Assembly: GCF_000334455.1 (NCBI RefSeq)
Contig: NZ_BANX01000005.1
Location: 124,001-188,000, forward strand
Reading direction: 5' to 3'
Source of the DNA: Gordonia soli NBRC 108243
Lineage (GTDB): Bacteria; Actinomycetota; Actinomycetes; Mycobacteriales; Mycobacteriaceae
Length of the DNA: 64,000 bases
Shown: positions 8,966 to 16,286 of the stretch, one piece after another
How positions within the stretch are numbered: position 1 is the first letter of the stretch
Layout of the letters: every line of letters begins with the position of its first letter
The notes under the pieces: model-generated
Seen by the model: the letters and a program-made list of their open reading frames with translations, nothing else
The model's database searches: none
Told to the model about the DNA's origin: nothing
Position numbers and translations under genes: made by a program

Positions 8966-8986
8966 CCTGGTGAGGGTCCCGACCGG

Positions 8987-9358
8987 TCAGCTCGCCTCGC
9001 CCGACGTCCCGTCGGCACGGCGCTGCTGTTCGCGGGCGGTCTGACGTTGTTGCTCGGCGCGGTCGCGGAGCTGCTGGAGGAACTCGCGGTCGGCCTCCGG
9101 GTCCGCGGGGATGTAGCGGCCCGGATTGTCGTACTCCGGGAACTGCGATGCCGCACCGGCGGATTGGCGGCGAGGACGCTCGTCGGCGGTCGGTCGGCCG
9201 AAGGCTAGCCAGATCAGGGCGCCGATCAACGGGAGTACGACGACCAACATGACCCAGCCGAGCTTCGGGAGGCCGCGGATCAGGGCGTCGTCGGTGTTGA
9301 TGATGTCGATGAGCGCGAGCACCAGGACCGCCAGGTAGATCAGGCCGAGGTAAGGCAT
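8987..9358 (-). CDS. Small membrane protein with PLDc_N-type domain
   Basis: 123 residues. The first ~60 form two hydrophobic helices joined by a short loop, with a VLALIDIINTD stretch and an LPLIGALIWLAFGRP end, as in the phospholipase-D N-terminal (PLDc_N) membrane domain. The rest is a charged Arg/Gln-rich cytoplasmic tail. No catalytic HKD motif is present, so it is not a phospholipase. Many actinobacteria carry such stand-alone genes with no known role. It starts at an ATG and lies convergent with the AAA+ gene. Confidence 0.75.
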   Translation of the reverse strand: MPYLGLIYLAVLVLALIDIINTDDALIRGLPKLGWVMLVVVLPLIGALIWLAFGRPTADERPRRQSAGAASQFPEYDNPGRYIPADPEADREFLQQLRDRAEQQRQTAREQQRRADGTSGEAS

Positions 9359-9443
9359 GTCGTCGTTCTCCCGAGGTCACGGCACCGACTCCCGATGCCG
9401 GTCGATGGAGCGCGATCTCGGCGGCGGGGCTGGTTGCCATCGT

Positions 9444-9459
9444 CCGTACACGTGTACGG
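9444..9459. promoter_or_regulatory. Perfect 16-bp palindrome, probable operator
   Basis: CCGTACACGTGTACGG is a perfect palindrome in the ~310-base gap between the PLDc_N gene (start 9358) and the TetR gene end (9669). Imperfect outer arms CCATC/GATGG extend the dyad. A close relative, CCGTACACCTGTACGC, occurs at 18506-18521. It sits about 85 bases upstream of the PLDc_N gene, so it may control that gene. The rest of 9359-9668 holds the 69-bp repeat and no gene I can support. Confidence 0.5.
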
Positions 9460-9553
9460 GTGATGGTAGCGGGAAGGGCCGGAGGCCCGGGCTCGGCCCG
9501 GCGTACCGGCCGGATCCGGGCCGCTTCGATCGATCCAGGCGTCGCAGCCCGCA

Positions 9554-9622
9554 CGAAATCTGTACGCCAGCGGTGGACGGTTGACGATATGTCGATGGCA
9601 GGCCGCTCTCGTACAGATTTCG
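9554..9622. repeat. 69-bp palindromic repeat element, copy A
   Basis: Ends are CGAAATCTGTACG (left) and GTACAGATTTCG (right, inverted), with GACGATATGTCG in the middle at offset 29. A second copy of exactly the same length, with all three blocks at the same offsets, lies at 50039-50107. Sequence between the blocks differs. It is intergenic, about 47 bases beyond the TetR stop. Confidence 0.7.
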
Positions 9623-9668
9623 CACGCACTCACTCGGAATGCTGGATGGCCCGGCGATCGGGGGCAGA

Positions 9669-10292
9669 TCAGTCCGCCGTCGGCGAGTCCTTCAGCAGGC
9701 TCGACCGCAGCGCGCTCCACGACACCCCGGTCGGTGGCGTGCCGGCCAGCGTCGAGTGCAGCGCCGGCAGGATCGAGCGGAGGATCGCACGGACCTGATC
9801 GTCGGGCACGGTGGGCGCGCCCAGGAGGTTCAGGGTCGTCGTCGATGCGAACGATGCCAAGATGAAGGCGTAGTCGCGCGCGGCGGGATCGGTGACATCG
9901 AGCCCGAGGTGCCCCGCGACCTGGTCGATCTGGAGGTCGAACACCTGGAGCGTCTCCGGGAGGTACGGGCCGTGCAGGTAGTAGCCGCTCAGGCCCGACA
10001 TCTGCGCGGTCGCTCGACGGAGCTCGAGGTTCACGCCGATCAGGTAGTCCACCCAGTCGTCGCCGTGCTCGCTGCGTAGGTCGAGTCGTGCCAGCGCCCG
10101 GGTCCCGGCGCTCATGGCGATGGCCTGTCGGCTGGAGAAGTAGTTGTAGATCGTGCCGTCGCGGACGCCGAGTGCGGACGCGATGCCGGAGACGGTGAAG
10201 CCGTCCAGACCGGCGCTCTCGACGGCGTCCAGGATCGCGTCGGCGGTCACGGACCTGGGCCGTCCGCGGCGACGTTCGTCAGGCGGGGCCAC
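9669..10292 (-). CDS. TetR-family transcriptional regulator
   Basis: 207 residues. The N-terminal helix-turn-helix contains FTVSGIASALGVRDGTIYNYF, preceded by the basic stretch RRRGRPRS. The ligand-binding C-terminal domain contains GYYLHGPYLPETLQVFD. It is transcribed away from the binding-lipoprotein gene at 10391. The 98-base gap contains a striking AT-rich inverted repeat (10345-10378), which is the likely operator. It therefore probably represses the lipoprotein/SIP operon and itself. The ligand is unknown. Confidence 0.88.
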   Translation of the reverse strand: MAPPDERRRGRPRSVTADAILDAVESAGLDGFTVSGIASALGVRDGTIYNYFSSRQAIAMSAGTRALARLDLRSEHGDDWVDYLIGVNLELRRATAQMSGLSGYYLHGPYLPETLQVFDLQIDQVAGHLGLDVTDPAARDYAFILASFASTTTLNLLGAPTVPDDQVRAILRSILPALHSTLAGTPPTGVSWSALRSSLLKDSPTAD

Positions 10293-10344
10293 GGGTCGAT
10301 CCTACTGCGCCGGGCACCGAGGTTTGCTCTCGCCGACTCTCGAC

Positions 10345-10378
10345 GCTAATTTAATGAAGCCAGCTCATAAATTAGCGA
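10345..10378. promoter_or_regulatory. AT-rich inverted repeat, probable TetR operator
   Basis: Perfect 10-bp arms CGCTAATTTA and TAAATTAGCG are separated by 14 bases, in the gap between the divergent TetR and binding-protein genes. It ends 12 bases before the ATG at 10391, so binding would block transcription or initiation. It does not match the IdeR/DtxR box consensus, although the regulated genes look iron-related. Confidence 0.6.
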
Positions 10379-10390
10379 AGGGCAAGGTGG

Positions 10391-11365
10391 ATGCGGACGC
10401 GACGTCGGCTGTTCATCATCACGGTCATCGGGGCGATTCTCGTGCTCGCGGGGTGTGCGACGGGCCGATCCGACGATCCGGGAGGACCGGGGTCGGTTCG
10501 CATCGACCACGCGCTCGGAAGCGCCCAGGTGGGTGCGAACCCCGTACGCGTGGTCACCCTGGGGGCTGCGGACACGCAGATCGCGACCGCTCTGGGAGCG
10601 CAGGTGGTCGGGGCCGTTCGCAACCCGTCCTCCCCGGACGGGAACTGGCCGGGAGTGCGGCCGGCACTGTCACCGGCCGTGACGGTCCTCGATTCGGTTC
10701 GGCCCGACGTCACCTCCATCGCTGCGCTGCATCCCGACCTGATCCTGGCCACGACGGCACAGAGCGGCTACCACGACGTCTACGACCGTCTGTCGAGGAT
10801 CGCGCCGACCATCGCCTACTTCGACGCACCGTTGCGTGACCCGGGCGAGAAGCTGGTCGATCAGATCGGTCGGGCTTTGGGTAGGTCCGAACAGGCTGCG
10901 GTGCTACGGGAGCGCTCGGATCGCGCGATCGACGAGTTCACCCGCCGACACGCGGCCTCACGCGCCCAGCGAGTCGCCTTCGGTCAGTTCAGCGCCGGTA
11001 CCACGTACCTGATGGCCGATCCGGAGTCGCAGGGCGCACGATTCTTCAGCCGCCTCGGTCTGCGGATACCGTCCGCGATCGCCGACATGCGGGATGCCGG
11101 CGGCGCGGGTGCCGCGCTGGACATGGTCACGGCGTCCCAGGAGGAACTCGGCGTCCTGGGATCCGCCGACGTCGGCCTGATCAGTGTGTTCGGTGGAGCG
11201 CCACGGCAGTTCACCGACATCGTCACCGTCTCGTCCACATCTCTCGCACGATCAGGTCGGCTGCACGTCATCCCCGTGGATCTCGCTGCCGTTCTGTTGC
11301 AACCCAATCCGGCCACCACCGACTACGCTCTGTCGGGTCTGCGGCCCTATCTGACCGGCAGCTGA
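10391..11365 (+). CDS. Iron-siderophore-type ABC substrate-binding lipoprotein (FecB/FepB-like)
   Basis: 324 residues. A basic start (MRTRRRLF) and hydrophobic helix end in the lipobox LAGC, so it should be a lipid-anchored surface protein. Periplasmic-binding-protein features follow: VRVVTLGAADTQIATALGA, LHPDLILATT and LSRIAPTIAYFD, all typical of the FecB/BtuF class that binds ferric siderophores, haem or cobalamin. No permease or ATPase gene is adjacent; its stop overlaps the next start by one base (TGATG), so it is coupled to the siderophore-interacting protein. It probably passes a ferric chelate to a transporter encoded elsewhere, possibly the IrtAB-like pair at 23800. Confidence 0.85.
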   Translation: MRTRRRLFIITVIGAILVLAGCATGRSDDPGGPGSVRIDHALGSAQVGANPVRVVTLGAADTQIATALGAQVVGAVRNPSSPDGNWPGVRPALSPAVTVLDSVRPDVTSIAALHPDLILATTAQSGYHDVYDRLSRIAPTIAYFDAPLRDPGEKLVDQIGRALGRSEQAAVLRERSDRAIDEFTRRHAASRAQRVAFGQFSAGTTYLMADPESQGARFFSRLGLRIPSAIADMRDAGGAGAALDMVTASQEELGVLGSADVGLISVFGGAPRQFTDIVTVSSTSLARSGRLHVIPVDLAAVLLQPNPATTDYALSGLRPYLTGS

Positions 11366-12300
11366 TGGCCACCGAGGTCGACCTCCGCCGACATCTGCGC
11401 CACACCCTCGACGAGCGTCGTGGTCTGGTGGTCGACTGTGCGGTCACCCTCGCGGGACTCGTCGATGGTGACGACGGTTGCCGCACCGCCCGTTTCGTCG
11501 GCGAGGGACTGCGTGTCGATGTCCCGACGCTGCCGGCCGACGCCGTCAAGATCTTCTTCCCCGCACAGCCGACGGGCGAGGCATTCCGCCCGGTGTTCGA
11601 CGCCCACGGACGGGTGGACGAGGTCACGACTCCTGCCATGTTCACGCGGGCCCTGACCATCAGCTCGCGCGACCCGGTGGCCGGGACCATCGACCTCGAG
11701 CTGCGGCATCGCCACGACGGGGCGATGCGGACGTGGTTCGATCGGGCTCGCAACGGATCGGCCGTGTGGATGTTCGGCCTGCGTACCGACTTCGTCGCCG
11801 TACCGACCGCACACCGGCACGTTCTCTTCGTCGACGACTCCTCATCGGTTGCGGCGCAGAGAATCCTGAGGTCACTCCCGCGCGAGTCGACCGCCGTGGT
11901 CGTGACCGTCGGTGACGTCCGGACAGCCATCTCGGGTGCTCGTGTCGACGTGATCACCGCACCGTCGACTGCGGATGCCGTCGACTCGGCACGGCACCAC
12001 GTGCCGGTCGATGACCACACGCAGTTCTGGTTGGGCGGGGAAGAGTCCGCGGTGCGGGCGATCCGGCGTGTGCTGCTCGATGAGCGCGACGTCGACCAGG
12101 ACGCGCTGTTCGCCGCCCCGTACTGGTCGGCCGGACGGACCTGGGAGGCCGTGTTCGACGAGCAACTCGACCGCACGCTCGCCGCCGCGCGTCGCGGCGC
12201 CGACATCGGCGATCCGGTGGTGCTCCAGCGACTCTCCTTCGACGAGGGTCGGGCCGATGCGCGCGAGCGGCAAGGTCCGGAAGCGGACGCGAGCCTCTGA
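11365..12300 (+). CDS. Siderophore-interacting protein (SIP/ViuB-like ferric-chelate reductase)
   Basis: 311 residues. The N-terminal half is an FAD-binding beta-barrel with FTRALTISSRDPVAGTI in place of the usual flavin motif region and HDGAMRTWFDRA. The C-terminal half is the NAD(P)H-binding SIP domain, with RHVLFVDDSSSVAAQRIL, DHTQFWLGGEES and the closing YWSAGRTWE-type motif. Family members reduce Fe(III) in siderophores in the cytoplasm to free Fe(II). The start ATG overlaps the lipoprotein stop. In mycobacterial IrtA this domain is fused to the transporter; here it is separate. Confidence 0.85.
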   Translation: MATEVDLRRHLRHTLDERRGLVVDCAVTLAGLVDGDDGCRTARFVGEGLRVDVPTLPADAVKIFFPAQPTGEAFRPVFDAHGRVDEVTTPAMFTRALTISSRDPVAGTIDLELRHRHDGAMRTWFDRARNGSAVWMFGLRTDFVAVPTAHRHVLFVDDSSSVAAQRILRSLPRESTAVVVTVGDVRTAISGARVDVITAPSTADAVDSARHHVPVDDHTQFWLGGEESAVRAIRRVLLDERDVDQDALFAAPYWSAGRTWEAVFDEQLDRTLAAARRGADIGDPVVLQRLSFDEGRADARERQGPEADASL

Positions 12301-12498
12301 CCGCGATGCTGTGAGATCGCTCGACGCCGAGTGGACTATGTCACATCTGACTGTACGAATGTACGGAGACGATTTACGATCGTCTAAGTCCGTGTGGCTC
12401 AGCGCAATGTCGGTACTCGGGGGAGGAACCGACAGCTGGTCCGCGGTTCACGCCGGGTGGTGCCGTCGTGCTCCACCCGAATTGCCGGGGGGTCGGTG

Positions 12499-12893
12499 AT
12501 GGTCGAAACAGGTGTGGCCACGCTCGTGTCCGTTCCCGATCGCATGGGCGGTCGGGAACGGATCACGACGAGAGGAGAGCTGCGGTCTTTTCTGGCCGTC
12601 GATCTCGATTCATACGGGATCACGAAGTGACGGGCGAGATTCCGGATCACGCAGCGCCAGGTGCAGGACCAGCGGTTGCTGCGTCGCTCCGAGTACTGGA
12701 CATCGGCGAGGCGAACGGCGTGGCCCCGGTGATCGGCGGTGACGTGCACATCTCACCCAATGCGGTGATCATCGGCGCGCGGATCGGCGATCGCGTCGGC
12801 ATCCGCGCCGGTGCGGTCGTGACCAAGGATGTCCCAGACGACGCCGACGTGGGCGGCGTACCGGCGCGCATCCTGGGCACCCGCATCCTCTGA
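12499..12893 (+). pseudogene. Decayed serine O-acetyltransferase (CysE-like)
   Basis: An N-terminal fragment ([19 protein letters not shown]) meets TGA at 12628, where homologues have Trp. Reading on in the same frame gives more conserved sequence ([17 protein letters not shown]). Near 12700 the homology jumps to another frame that encodes the left-handed beta-helix end ([34 protein letters not shown]). Most of the central catalytic hexapeptide region is missing. This fits a TGG-to-TGA nonsense change plus an internal deletion that shifts the frame. No functional enzyme is expected. The preceding gap, 12301-12498, holds nothing I can support. Confidence 0.8.
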
Positions 12894-12905
12894 CCCATCC
12901 TGCTC

Positions 12906-12961
12906 CGTCGATCGTGCGCTCGAAAACGTCGACTGTGCGCTCGAAAACGTTGATCGTGCAC
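12906..12961 (-). repeat. 21-bp tandem repeat array, minus orientation (locus 1, left)
   Basis: About 2.6 units with a 21-base period; read on the minus strand each starts GCGCAC(A/G)RTCGAC and continues GTTTTCGA. It begins 12 bases after the end of the decayed acetyltransferase and faces the opposite array at 12988-13085, forming one large imperfect palindrome. Confidence 0.8.
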
Positions 12962-12987
12962 GCGCGCGTCGTCCGTCGGGACGGATC

Positions 12988-13085
12988 ACGCACGGTGGAC
13001 GATTCGGCGCGCACGGTCGACGATCCAGAGTGCACGATCGACGATTCGGCGCGCACGGTCGACGATCCAGAGCGCACGGTTGACG
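12988..13085 (+). repeat. 21-bp tandem repeat array, plus orientation (locus 1, right)
   Basis: About 4.7 units with an exact 21-base period, starting GCGCACGGTCGACGA and ending alternately TTCGGC or TCCAGA. The array stops six bases before the stop codon of the minus-strand permease gene (13091). Sister arrays lie at 31957-32058 and 49972-50008. Confidence 0.85.
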
Positions 13086-13090
13086 GGAGG

Positions 13091-13837
13091 TCAGGTGCGG
13101 ACGTCGCTCCGGTCGAGCGTCGCCGACGCAACGCCGACCACCAGAGCTGTTACAGCGAAGGCGATCAGGATGATCGCCACGACGATCGTGGGCGTGACCG
13201 GACCGTGGTCGGCGAACGTCCCGGTCCCCAGTTGGGTCGCCCGGGCCGCGAGGCCGTAGGGCGAGATCATCGCGAGGTCGCCGACCGCCAGCAGGATCAG
13301 GGCGGAGGTGCCCGCACCGACAAGTGCCACGGCGATCGATCCACCGAAGGAACGGAGGACCATCGACGCGAGCGACTGGACCGCCGCCACCGGGATGGTC
13401 GCAACCGCGATCGTCGCCCCGATCATCGAATACCGCAGTGGCAGCGCGCCCGACACGTCGATGACGAGCTTCCCGGCGAGAATCACGGCAACCACCAGTA
13501 CGACCTGCATCGCGACCGCGAGCACCGCGATGACCGACGTCTTGACGACGACGATCTGCCATGTGCGCGTGGGGGCGGCCATGAGCGCATTCCGGTTGCC
13601 GCCCAGATGTTCCGGCCGCCAAACCAGTGCTGCGATGATCGCGACGCCGACGGCGAGCGGGAACAGACCGTAGAACACCGTCGACCGCAGCCACAGGGTG
13701 TGCCACCCATCGGGTGACGCGTCGGCGGCGATGGTGTTGACGGTTGCCGTCCCGACCATCACGATCGGCAAGACGACGGCCACCGTCCATGCCAGCGAGC
13801 GACGCAGTTTCAGGAACTCGGCGTGGAGAATGCGCAT
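13091..13837 (-). CDS. ABC transporter permease, lantibiotic-immunity type
   Basis: 248 residues with six predicted membrane helices and a start typical of ABC-2 permeases (MRILHAEFLKLRRSLAW). The arrangement of two ~250-residue permeases with one ATPase, ending near a two-component system, resembles lantibiotic/bacitracin self-protection or resistance transporters (MutE/EpiE/BcrB-like). The LRSTVFYGLFPLAVGVAIIAALV region and ALMAAPTRTWQIV loop support the family. It is the last gene of a minus-strand operon, four bases after the sister permease. Removal of a membrane-active compound is the likely role; the substrate is unknown. Confidence 0.8.
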   Translation of the reverse strand: MRILHAEFLKLRRSLAWTVAVVLPIVMVGTATVNTIAADASPDGWHTLWLRSTVFYGLFPLAVGVAIIAALVWRPEHLGGNRNALMAAPTRTWQIVVVKTSVIAVLAVAMQVVLVVAVILAGKLVIDVSGALPLRYSMIGATIAVATIPVAAVQSLASMVLRSFGGSIAVALVGAGTSALILLAVGDLAMISPYGLAARATQLGTGTFADHGPVTPTIVVAIILIAFAVTALVVGVASATLDRSDVRT

Positions 13838-13841
13838 TCGG

Positions 13842-14585
13842 TCAGACCTCCTGATTGTCGAGCAGAGCCGTGGCGACGACGAACCCGACCAGCGCGACGG
13901 TCGCGAACACGACGAGGGTCGGGACCGAGATCGCCAGTGCCACCGGATCGTCCCCGCGGTAATCGGCAGCGCGCAGTACGCTGTACCACCCCCATGGCGT
14001 CACGTGGGCGGCCCACCCGGGCAGGCCGCCGGCGAAGACCGCGGCGACGGTGCCGAGCAACCCCACCCCCAGCGCCACCAGTTGGTTGAGCACCAGTCTC
14101 GACACCACGATCTGCGTCGCGAGGACCGCACCGTTGACCACGATCATCGCCACCGTGAACGTCGTCCACTGCAGGAGCGGCACCGGTCGTGTGAAGCCGA
14201 GCACTGTACCGAGAGCCAGTGCGCACGCGCTCGCCGTGACGGTCGCCGCCGTCACCAGCGTCGACGCCGCTCCGAACTTGGCTCGGCACAACCGACCAGG
14301 TGGAACCCCGGCGGTGCCGGCCGCGATCCATCCGCCGCCGGTGTTCTCGATGTCGACCTGGCGGCTGGCGAGGATCGCGATCAGGAGAGGCGACACCATC
14401 GGGAATGCGAGGGACAATCGTGCCAGTACAGCGGTCCACGATGTGGCAGAGGTGATGTCGTGGGCGGCCGCGATGGTGGTGAATGCCGTGAGTCCGACGA
14501 CACCGACTACCAGTGTGGCCGCGGTCGATGCGACTCCGAGGTGACGCATCTTGACGAACTCGACACCGATCGCCCGCGCGATCAC
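13842..14585 (-). CDS. ABC transporter permease, lantibiotic-immunity type
   Basis: 247 residues and six predicted helices, with the family-like start MIARAIGVEFVKMRHLG and loop ENTGGGWIAAGTAGVPPGRL. It begins at GTG 14585, overlapping the ATPase stop (GTGA), and would pair with the permease at 13091 to form a heterodimeric membrane domain. The LPGWAAHVTPWGWYSVL segment before the last helices is characteristic of ABC-2 permeases. Its substrate is not evident from the sequence. Confidence 0.82.
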   Translation of the reverse strand: MIARAIGVEFVKMRHLGVASTAATLVVGVVGLTAFTTIAAAHDITSATSWTAVLARLSLAFPMVSPLLIAILASRQVDIENTGGGWIAAGTAGVPPGRLCRAKFGAASTLVTAATVTASACALALGTVLGFTRPVPLLQWTTFTVAMIVVNGAVLATQIVVSRLVLNQLVALGVGLLGTVAAVFAGGLPGWAAHVTPWGWYSVLRAADYRGDDPVALAISVPTLVVFATVALVGFVVATALLDNQEV

Positions 14586-15496
14586 AACCGACCATCCGCG
14601 GTGAGATCACGGAACACCTCATCGAGACCGCGGTGTGCGCGACGTACACCGAAGACGCCTATCCCGTCGCGAACCAGGGTGGCCACCGCGCTCGCGGTGC
14701 CGTCGTCGTCCAGGCCGGACAACGACACCTCGGATCCGTTCGACTGCGCAACCCCGGCGGCCGCGTGCGGGCCGAGGACGTCGACGGCTCGTGCCGGCGC
14801 CGAACACGAGATCACCACATCGGGTGTGGACGCGGACAGCAATTCGTCACGCGTGCCCTGGAAGATGAGCCGTCCGGCCGAGACGATGCCGAGAACCGTT
14901 GCCGTTCGCTCGACTTCGTCCAGGAGATGCGACGAGACCATGACCGTCACCCCGTGCGCCGCGAGATGGCGCAGCAGGTGTCGGATCTCGTCGATCCCCG
15001 CAGGATCGAGACCGTTGGTCGGCTCGTCCAGCACCAGCAACCGCGGTCGGCGCGCCAGTGCCATCGCGATGCCGAGACGTTGCTTCATACCGAGGGAGTA
15101 GTCGCGGACCTTCTTGTCGAGGTGCGCGCCCAGCCGTACCGTGTCGACGGCCTCGGCGATCCGCGCGTCGGTCAAGTCGAGCATCCGGCCGAGAACCCGC
15201 ATGTTCTCTCGGCCGGTGAGGTGCCCGTATCCGGGTGGCGACTCGATGAGTGACCCGATGTCCGGCAACACCTCTCGCCGGGTGCCCCGGTGCATCGGAC
15301 GGCCCAAGATCTCGATCTGGCCTTCGGAGGGTGTGACCAGCGACAAGAGCATCTTCATCGTCGTCGACTTCCCGGCCCCGTTCGGTCCGAGGAAGCCGTA
15401 CACGCTTCCGGCGGGAACGCGGAGCGCGAGATCGTCGACGACGGTGTGGGATCCGTATCGCTTCGTCAGGTCCTCGGTGACAACGGCATACGTCAT
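14582..15496 (-). CDS. ABC transporter ATP-binding protein (drug/lantibiotic export)
   Basis: 304 residues. Walker A is GPNGAGKST, the signature is YSLGMKQRLGIA, Walker B is LLVLDEPTNG and the switch His is in SSHLLDEVE. The YSLGMKQRL signature is common in bacitracin and lantibiotic exporters. The C-terminal ~80 residues form the usual extension. It is the first gene of the transporter operon; two permeases follow. The response regulator and kinase genes lie upstream on the same strand (15612-17605), suggesting control of this transporter by that pair. The 115-base gap shows no clear terminator. Confidence 0.9.
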   Translation of the reverse strand: MTYAVVTEDLTKRYGSHTVVDDLALRVPAGSVYGFLGPNGAGKSTTMKMLLSLVTPSEGQIEILGRPMHRGTRREVLPDIGSLIESPPGYGHLTGRENMRVLGRMLDLTDARIAEAVDTVRLGAHLDKKVRDYSLGMKQRLGIAMALARRPRLLVLDEPTNGLDPAGIDEIRHLLRHLAAHGVTVMVSSHLLDEVERTATVLGIVSAGRLIFQGTRDELLSASTPDVVISCSAPARAVDVLGPHAAAGVAQSNGSEVSLSGLDDDGTASAVATLVRDGIGVFGVRRAHRGLDEVFRDLTADGRL

Positions 15497-15611
15497 GTAT
15501 CGAGCATCGCGATCCGAGCCCGCAGGGTCATCTGGCTGAGGTCATGTCCTCACGTATCACCTTCGACATACACCGGTCACGCACGTCATCGGTCACGCAG
15601 GTCCGACCGGG

Positions 15612-16286
15612 TCACCGTTGCTGCCCCGGCCGGACGACGCCGGATTCGTAGGCCCACACGACTGCCTGGACCCGATCTCGCACACCGAGTTTGGTGAGGA
15701 TGCGACTGACGTGGACCTTCGCGGTGCCCTCGGTCACGACGAGTTGGTCGGCGATCTCGGCATTCGACGATCCCGCCGCGACCAGCGTCAGCACCTCGCG
15801 TTCGCGAGCTGTCAGACTCTCGAGCGTGGCGGTGTTCCGCGGGTCGGGAACGCCGGCCCACGCGGCGCCGGCGAAGTGGTCGAGGAGACGGCGCGTGGTA
15901 CTCGGGGCCACCACAGAGTCGCCGTCGTACACGTGGGTGATCGCGGCTGCGATCTCGTCCACCGGGGTGTCCTTGAGCAAGAATCCGCCGGCTCCGGCGC
16001 GGAGGGCATCGAATGCGTACTCGTCGAGATCGAAGGTGGTGAGGATGAGGACCGCGACATCGAGGCCGAGTTCGCGAATCCGGCGGGTCGCCTCCACCCC
16101 GTTCATCCGCGGCATCTCGACGTCCATGAGCACGACGTCGACCGCAGTGGTGGCGAGCAGTTCGAGGGCGGTGACGCCGTCGTCGGCCTCACCGACCACC
16201 TCGATCTCGGGCCGCATGTCCAGCACCATCCGGAATCCGACGCGGATCAGTTCCTGATCGTCGACCAGGGCCACCCGGATCGTCAC
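15612..16286 (-). CDS. NarL/LuxR-family response regulator
   Basis: 224 residues. The receiver domain has the acidic pair LVDDQE, phosphoacceptor Asp55 in VVLMDVEMP, the Thr of LILTTFD and the Lys of FLLKDTP. The C-terminal LuxR helix-turn-helix has LTAREREVLTLVAAGSSNAEIA and VHVSRILTKLGVRDRVQAV. Its start overlaps the histidine kinase end by four bases, so the two form a two-component system. A natural target is the ABC transporter operon immediately downstream (15496-13091). Confidence 0.92.
   Translation of the reverse strand: MTIRVALVDDQELIRVGFRMVLDMRPEIEVVGEADDGVTALELLATTAVDVVLMDVEMPRMNGVEATRRIRELGLDVAVLILTTFDLDEYAFDALRAGAGGFLLKDTPVDEIAAAITHVYDGDSVVAPSTTRRLLDHFAGAAWAGVPDPRNTATLESLTAREREVLTLVAAGSSNAEIADQLVVTEGTAKVHVSRILTKLGVRDRVQAVVWAYESGVVRPGQQR

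Noticed and set aside
10345..10378. IdeR/DtxR iron box
   Set aside because: The arms (CGCTAATTTA) do not match the TTAGGTTAGSCTAACCTAA consensus and the 14-base spacing does not fit.
12351..12366. Third copy of the CCGTACAC palindrome (CTGTACGAATGTACGG)
   Set aside because: It is a direct repeat of GTACG rather than a palindrome, and matches poorly.
12906..13085. CRISPR array
   Set aside because: Units follow one another with a 21-base period and no unique spacers; orientation flips in the middle; no cas genes are present.
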